This document shows, piece after piece, positions 59,756 through 64,000 of a stretch of DNA of 64,000 nucleotides; position 1 is the stretch's first letter; every line of letters starts with the position of its first letter. The position numbers and the translations under genes are program-made. This stretch comes from Lepidostoma basale (lineage: Eukaryota > Arthropoda > Insecta > Trichoptera > Lepidostomatidae): assembly GCA_022606425.2 (NCBI GenBank), contig JAHDVF020001564.1:1922001-1986000 (forward strand). Direction: 5' to 3'. A model generated the notes under the pieces. The model saw nothing but the letters and a program-made list of their open reading frames with translations, was not told the DNA's origin and made no database searches.

Positions 59756-60257
59756 AATTACAATTTATAAACAAATTGAAATGACGTACGCCGCTGGCTA
59801 AACGCAACGGTCGGTAAAACAGGTGTCTCTTTATCTAAGCTACAATAAGGAGTCCTGTCAACAATAGGTACCTACCCGTGAAAAGGTTGTAGACGATAAA
59901 CATGGCAGCCCCAGCTCCGTTTGAATGACTTCCGTAGATAAGCTTTTGATGTTTCTGTAATTGAAACATTTAAATCGATGTTCCAAATTTAAACGCGCGG
60001 CAATACGTCTATGTTTTTGCTGGTGAGTATATTAATAGCGTGTTGTTTGATTGTCTATGATAAGAATTCAAATTTAAATTCTGACCTATTATAGAATGGT
60101 TTTATTGAAAATAATGGGGTGTTTTTCGAATAAATTATCTATTGACTTTTCTTATATGTTCGCCATACTTTGTGTTGTAGATGTTTTATTTGTGTTTTTA
60201 TTTTTTATATACTTTGAATATACACCACTAACATTAAAACATTTAAATTACATATCA
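59756..60257. other. Unannotated stretch
   Basis: No recognised family. The 68-codon hydrophobic frame at 60096-60302 overlaps a ribozyme-like motif and is not called. Confidence 0.3.
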
Positions 60258-60288
60258 GACATGTTTCTGACAACCGGTCCTTTTTCAG
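60258..60288 (-). ncRNA. Hammerhead-like motif, decayed
   Basis: Minus strand: CTGAAAAA, GGAC/GTC(A), GAAACATGTC. Same class as 54254. Confidence 0.4.
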
Positions 60289-60344
60289 TGATACATATTT
60301 AATAAATAAATAAATCTTGTATTTATATTTTTGCGTATTTATAT

Positions 60345-60712
60345 TGAGTGCGCTTAACCCAACCAATGACAGGTCATAAGTCCTGTAAACACCTTGATCA
60401 ACCATATTCAGTTTCCAATTTGCATCTTCGTCTCTATTGAGATACAATTAAATCATGAATTGATAACCCGCAATGGGTGAAATCCAGTATTCGTATACAA
60501 GTATATGTATACATTCAATAAAAATGTTGTAATCATATCTGGTCTAAAGTTTGGCATATAGATAGGAGTGACATCTCCAGACGGCTTCTAACAATGCGCT
60601 AATGGCGGGGTAGCCTTTTTCACATTGTGTTAAAAAGATGTTCTGCTTAATGCTTAATAAACATAAATCTCCATAGATGGCGTTAGTATGTCGATTATAT
60701 ATAGAATAAAAA
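60345..60712 (-). mobile_element. FBX copy
   Basis: CTTAACCCAACCAATGACAG, CACCTTGATCAACCATATTC, TCGTCTCTATTGAGATACAA, CCCGCAATGGGTGAAATCCA and GGAGTGACATCTCCAGACGG. This single-arm copy gives the order of the half element. In it the opposite strand encodes NRDEDANWKLNMVDQGVYRT in an open frame of unknown meaning. Confidence 0.7.
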
Positions 60713-60713
60713 A

Positions 60714-61420
60714 CTAACTAACTAACCATCACGCCGTCTCCCCGAATGGGTAGGCAGAAAGAATGGACTGCCACACCTTTCTTTCCTGACATATTTCTCT
60801 CGCTTCCTCAACATTCATACATCGTGTCATGCACGCGCGTCGATTTCTCTGACTCTTCACATGGCGGACATTCAATATTTGATTTATTTGATCGTGCCAC
60901 GTTTTCCTCGGTCTTCCTCTATTTCTGGTTCCATTTACATCATTAACATATAATTTTTTTATCATTCTTTCTTCATTCATTCTTTCAATATGTCCAAACC
61001 ATCTTAATGATCCTTTCATTATTTTGTTCATGACACCATCGTTCGCACCGCATTCACTTCTTATATTTTCATTCGGCACTCTATCATACACAGAGTATCC
61101 ACACATTCGTCTAAGAGATCTCATTTCTACTGCATTTATTCTACTTTCATCCTTCCTTTGCCAGTTCCATGCTTCGCTTCCATACATAAGGGTCGGTAGA
61201 AGAACACCATTGTGCACTGCCATTCTAGCTTTTTTGGATAGGTTTTTGTTTGCAACTTTAAGTGCACCATTCACTTTGTTGCCTGCCCCAACCCTTCTTT
61301 CAATATCCCTCTCCACTCTCCCATCTCTTATAACATACTACCTAAATACACAAACTCACCTACTTGCTCCAAGTTTTCACCATTCACGCTAATGTTGCAG
61401 ACTGTCATGGTTTCTTCCTG
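60714..61420 (-). mobile_element. LINE-A, longest open copy
   Basis: The frame 61316-60729 is open for 195 codons: IERRVGAGNKVNGALKVANK at 5-24, LMYGSEAW at 43-50, RSLRRMCGYSVYDRVP at 66-81, RWFGHIERM at 105-113, RGRPRKTW at 133-140, RRACMTRCMNVEEAREICQE at 159-178 and a stop after YPFGETA. Upstream, in another frame, CNISVNGENLEQVGEFVYLG reaches 61415. It is the C-terminal region of an ORF2-like reverse-transcriptase protein. Endonuclease and polymerase domains are absent by 5' truncation. Tail (AACT)3 at the low coordinate. Clade not determined; RTE-like or related is my guess. Confidence 0.9.
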
Positions 61421-61429
61421 TCATGGATT

Positions 61430-61705
61430 ATTCTATATTTTATATAGAATAATCTTAGAGATAAACATATATAATCAAAATCTTCATAGATGGCGCATTG
61501 AAACTGACATGTGAAATCTGGTGTAGGACTATAAGAAATCTGGTGTAGGACTATAAGAAAGGTGGAATGGGGAATATTGTAATTACATAAAGAGTGCACT
61601 TAACCCAACCAATGACAGGTCATAAGTCCTGTAAACACCTTGATCAACCATATTCAGTTTCCAATTTGCATCCTTGTGTCTATTGAGATACAATTAAATC
61701 ATAAA
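61430..61705 (-). mobile_element. FBX copy
   Basis: CTTCATAGATGGCGCATTGA, GGAATGGGGAATATTGTAAT, TTAACCCAACCAATGACAGG and TTGAGATACAATTAAATCAT. A 20-bp tandem TCTGGTGTAGGACTATAAGA occurs at 61518 and 61538. Confidence 0.65.
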
Positions 61706-61775
61706 TAAATCTGTATAACATCTGTCAAAACTGATCATATTTGTAAACAATTTCATAATATTATAAATATGTATC

Positions 61776-61804
61776 GCTGAAGGACAGGTTATCCGAACCA
61801 TGTC
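61776..61804 (+). ncRNA. Hammerhead-like remnant
   Basis: GCTGAA, GGAC(AGGTT)ATCC, GAACCATGTC. Related to 54254, with several core losses. Confidence 0.35.
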
Positions 61805-61929
61805 CGATATGTAATTTTATTTTTTTAAAGTTAGTATTGTATATACAAAGTATATAAAAAAGAAAAAGAAAAATATTTTTTAACTGATTATACATCTACG
61901 TATTATTTTTAACTACTTAAATTCCTTAA

Positions 61930-62110
61930 TGAATTTTTTTTATGAATTAAAACACTTTTTTTAAACTTTGTTTTTTCTCGACATGTTTCGAAGGCTTACA
62001 CCTTCATCACCGGGAAAATGATATAAACTCTTTATATCGTTCTCCGTAAGCCTTCGAAACATGTCGAGAAAAATAAACTCATAAGTGGAAAAAATAGTGT
62101 TTTAATTCAT
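61930..62110. repeat. Inverted pair of ribozyme-like repeats
   Basis: Minus core 61980-62014: CCGGTGAT-type box, GAAGG/CCTTC, GAAACATGTC. Plus core 62042-62065 keeps only AAGCCTTCGAAACATGTC. Arms GTCGAGAAAAATAAACTC and its inverse, with ATTAAAACAC at the outer edges. Confidence 0.55.
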
Positions 62111-62204
62111 AAAAAAAATCATGCTTAATTTTCTGTTATAAGCTAGTTACTTTAATATATTTGTTTTTTCTAAAGATGATAACATTATTTTTGATTAACG
62201 TAAG

Positions 62205-62457
62205 GCGTTCTTCTTCTTCTTTCGGTGCCGTTTCAGGTGACCTCAACGTTGGCGATCATTGCAGCAAAGGCATCTCTGTCCTGCGCCACTTGAAACAGGT
62301 TCTGAACTCTTGTAATTCCTGTCCACTCTTTGATGTTCCGCAGCCAGGACAGCTGCCTTCTACCAACTCCCCGACGTCGCTCCACTTTACCCATTAATAT
62401 CAGTCGAATGAGATGGTATTTTTCTCACCTTAGCACATGACCCAAATATAACGTAAG
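62205..62457 (-). mobile_element. LINE-B 3' fragment
   Basis: TCTTCTTCTTTCGGTGCCGT tail, then TCAGGTGACCTCAACGTTGG. The reverse strand encodes VERRRGVGRRQLSWLRNIKE and the HVLRxEKYHLIRLILM part. Confidence 0.7.
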
Positions 62458-62780
62458 GCGTTAACACTGTAGAATTACAATATGATGATTTTTTGTGAAA
62501 TAAATTATACTTGCAATATAATTTTATATTATGTTTTCCTTTCTTATTTCTTTACTTACTTACTCCGACCATACAACTCTCGAATAGTTTTAGCCTCCTT
62601 GATTGGCCCAACTATCCATTGGGCACCGTTTGGCCTTCCTTGCGGTCTCTTCGATTATTTTATTATCTAGAAAATGATATCACTCCAGGTGAAGTCTCGA
62701 AGGCTTTCTCGAATCCTCTTTACACGCGCAGGGGTCCATTCCAAAACCATTTGCATCTGTAAATTTATGATTTTCTTCTT
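62458..62780. other. Unannotated stretch
   Basis: ACTATCCATTGGGCACCGTT and GAAGGCTTTCTCGAATCCTC suggest an old repeat. Frames here overlap in two phases. No gene called. Confidence 0.3.
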
Positions 62781-62784
62781 CCAT

Positions 62785-63318
62785 GTATCTTCTTCTTCTT
62801 CCTCAGCCTATTCCCGTCCACTTCTGGACAAAGGCCTCCTCCATTCGCTTCCATATCACTCTGTCCTGTGCAGACTGCATCCAGGTTATTCCGACGTGTT
62901 TGTTCAGATCATCCTTCCACCGTAGTTGCGGTCGCCCTGCACTTCTCTTTGCCGTCCACGGTCTCCAAATCAGCAGCCTTCTTGTCCACTTTTCATCTGA
63001 GCTTCTAGCTACGTGACCTGCCCATTGCCATTTTAGAGTCGCTACCCGGTGGATGATATCAATGACCTTTGTTATTTCTCTCACCGTATCGTTTCTGACT
63101 CTGTCTCTTAGGCTTATTCTTAACATGGCTCTTTGGATCACTCGTAGTTTCTCGGCACTTTGTTTGGACAGTGTAACAGTTTCAAGACCATAAGTACCAA
63201 CAGGCAGAACGCAGTCTTCATAGACTTTTCGTTTCTGGTTGATCGGTATTTTCCAGTTTTTAAGGATGTAACTCATGATCCTGAAAGCTGCCCAGCTTAG
63301 TCCAATTCTTATTTTTTA
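62785..63318 (-). mobile_element. LINE-C copy, part 2 (C-terminal)
   Basis: Frame 63276-62803 has 157 codons: SYILKNWKIPINQKRKVYED, LPVGTYGLETVTLSKQSAEK, LRVIQRAMLRISLRDRVRND, WQWAGHVARSSDEKWTRRLL, RSAGRPQLRWKDDLNKHVGI and WMQSAQDRVIWKRMEEAF. 3' end GGCTGAGGAAGAAGAAGAT (minus). The remainder of the protein continues at 63555 beyond a foldback. Confidence 0.82.
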
Positions 63319-63425
63319 GGTAATCAAATGATTTTACTGAAATCTCTTGATGGAAGTTCATTTTAAATAATAATTAAATAAAACGATGTTTTTTAACTAC
63401 TTCCACTTTTGTCTTTATTTAGACA

Positions 63426-63456
63426 GCGACCGGTTTTGCCAGGCTCGCTGGCATCG
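63426..63456 (-). ncRNA. Hammerhead-like motif (G to A in GAAA box)
   Basis: Minus strand: GCGATGCCAGCGAGCCTGGC followed by AAAACCGGTC. The G of the invariant GAAA is changed to A. Confidence 0.4.
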
Positions 63457-63466
63457 CTGGCCCAGT

Positions 63467-63499
63467 CTGTCGATGCCAGCGAGCCTGGCGAAACCGGTC
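63467..63499 (+). ncRNA. Hammerhead-like motif
   Basis: CTGTCGAT, GCCAG/CTGGC with loop CGAGC, GAAACCGGTC. Same class as 48176. Confidence 0.5.
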
Positions 63500-63554
63500 G
63501 CTGTCTAAATAAAGACAAAAGTGGAAGTAGTTAAAAAACATCGTCTTATTTATT

Positions 63555-63892
63555 AGCCCTGCGGTTTGGTTATTTCGGCCCAATCGAATATTGTGTCTCA
63601 GATATGTTTCTTGAACGTTCTCAATTCTGTTGCCGTCCACGTTGATTTCAAGCCTTTCCGTGCCCATCACCTTGGTATTTGCCAGGTTCATATTCAAACC
63701 TACAGATTTGGATATATCCTTTAGTTTTTTTAGCATTTCAGCTAGTTGCTCACGAGTACGATGTCGTCGGCAAAACGTAGATGGTTTAAATATTTTCCAT
63801 CAATACGGATTCCTTTAGTTACCCAGTTCAGATTTTTGAAAATGTATTCGAGGGCTATTGTGAACATAGAACTTCCATGTATAGTATAATCT
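63555..63892 (-). mobile_element. LINE-C copy, part 1 (reverse-transcriptase core)
   Basis: ALEYIFKNLNWVTKGIRIDG, then YLNHLRFADDIVLVSN with the catalytic FADD (about 63745-63790). A one-base frameshift follows VLVS, then EQLAEMLKKLKDISKSVGLN, MNLANTKVMGTERLEINVDG and ETYLRHNIRLGRNNQTAG. With 62785-63318 this makes about 0.85 kb of one LINE-C insertion. Confidence 0.8.
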
Positions 63893-64000
63893 TCTCTTCT
63901 TTTGGTGCCGTGCCAGGTCCCCCCAACGTTGGCGATCACTACAGCAAAGGTATTCGCCATAGTGATTCCTGGGAAAAGGTGACCAGAGTGATTTCCTGTT
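63893..64000 (-). mobile_element. LINE-B 3' end
   Basis: CTTCTCTTCTTTTGGTGCCG then AGGTCCCCCCAACGTTGGCG: the reverse reading FAVVIANVGGTWHGTKRRE. Continues beyond the window. Confidence 0.65.

Larger units (their letters stand above)
63319..63554. mobile_element. Ribozyme-like foldback inserted in LINE-C
   Basis: Left arm AATCAAATGATTTTACTGAA through TTAGACAGCGACCGGTTTTG; right arm CGGTCGCTGTCTAAATAAAG and TAGTTAAAAAACATCG. The loop between the two core motifs is only about 10 bp. Its insertion separates NNQTAG from LSWAAFRI of LINE-C. Confidence 0.75.

Noticed and set aside
60096..60302. Small hydrophobic protein
   Set aside because: AT-rich frame that runs over a decayed ribozyme-like motif. 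No supporting features.
35452..61420. (TTAG)n tracts as telomeric repeat
   Set aside because: The insect telomere repeat is TTAGG. These are 4-base units, 2-5 in number, always attached to the LINE-A 3' end.
96..63960. LINE-derived open frames as host genes
   Set aside because: They repeat many times in the window, are truncated at the 5' side and end just before a retrotransposon terminus.

Overview
The window looks like repeat-dense, AT-rich nuclear DNA of an insect. I lean towards a moth or butterfly because of the reverse-transcriptase families with short repeat tails and the tRNA-derived SINE, but the sequence does not settle the order. I find no convincing host protein gene, no canonical tRNA or rRNA gene, no CRISPR array and nothing bacterial. 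Almost every protein-like frame is a remnant of a mobile element. The labels LINE-A to LINE-J, FBX, AR and R3 to R5 are local names I made up; they are not database names.

The main component is LINE-A, a non-LTR retrotransposon seen about forty times, mostly as the 5'-truncated last 0.1-0.6 kb of its reverse-transcriptase ORF. The frame ends just before a 3' terminus of the form GGCGTGATGG(TTAG)n. The longest open copies are at 60714-61420, 55665-56235, 33-608 and 35452-35891; two of these have 11-bp target-site duplications. Other LINE families (B, C, D/E/J, F, G, H, I) end in GAA-rich tails where the end is visible. A tRNA-derived SINE with an (AAT)n tail occurs at 9.5, 22, 53.6 and 55.6 kb, with fragments elsewhere.

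DNA transposons include two mariners. The one at 58028-59313 is nearly intact (DD34D visible, one nonsense codon, one frameshift). The one at 5926-7470 lacks its catalytic core and holds a nested repeat. A 1,987-bp hAT-like element at 19658-21644 has 15-bp TIRs, 20-bp subterminal inverted repeats, an 8-bp target duplication and an internally deleted, apparently intron-containing gene. Several MITEs also occur: 23159-23577, 27283-27791, 45657-45917, 59338-59571. Two ~0.55-0.6 kb repeats (5231-5770, 13552-14150) look like solo LTRs.

The most interesting signal is a swarm of short RNA-like motifs, roughly thirty, about twenty well kept, on both strands and often as inverted pairs. Each reads CUGANGA plus one base, a 4-6 bp stem, GAAAC, then NNGUH. 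The segment from AC to GU is usually a perfect palindrome (ACCGGU, ACAUGU, ACUAGU, ACAGCUGU). This resembles the small hammerhead ribozyme variants of Penelope-like retroelements that work as dimers, but with an extra base before stem II and a weak stem I. No Penelope reverse transcriptase was found here, so these may be orphan pseudo-LTRs or non-autonomous derivatives. A second unusual family, FBX, has termini that form near-perfect inverted repeats of 75-145 bp.

Layout: 0-9 kb LINE-A/B, solo LTR, mariner-1; 9-19 kb LINE and SINE remnants, first ribozyme-like motifs, second LTR, a G-rich patch; 19-25 kb a deeply nested LINE-A and a 35-bp minisatellite; 25-35 kb LINE-B/E/J and many ribozyme-like motifs; 35-48 kb dense LINE-A; 48-54 kb FBX foldbacks and LINE-D/E/G; 54-60 kb a recent 208-bp tandem duplication, LINE-A and mariner-2; 60-64 kb the longest LINE-A ORF, then LINE-B/C split by a ribozyme-like foldback.
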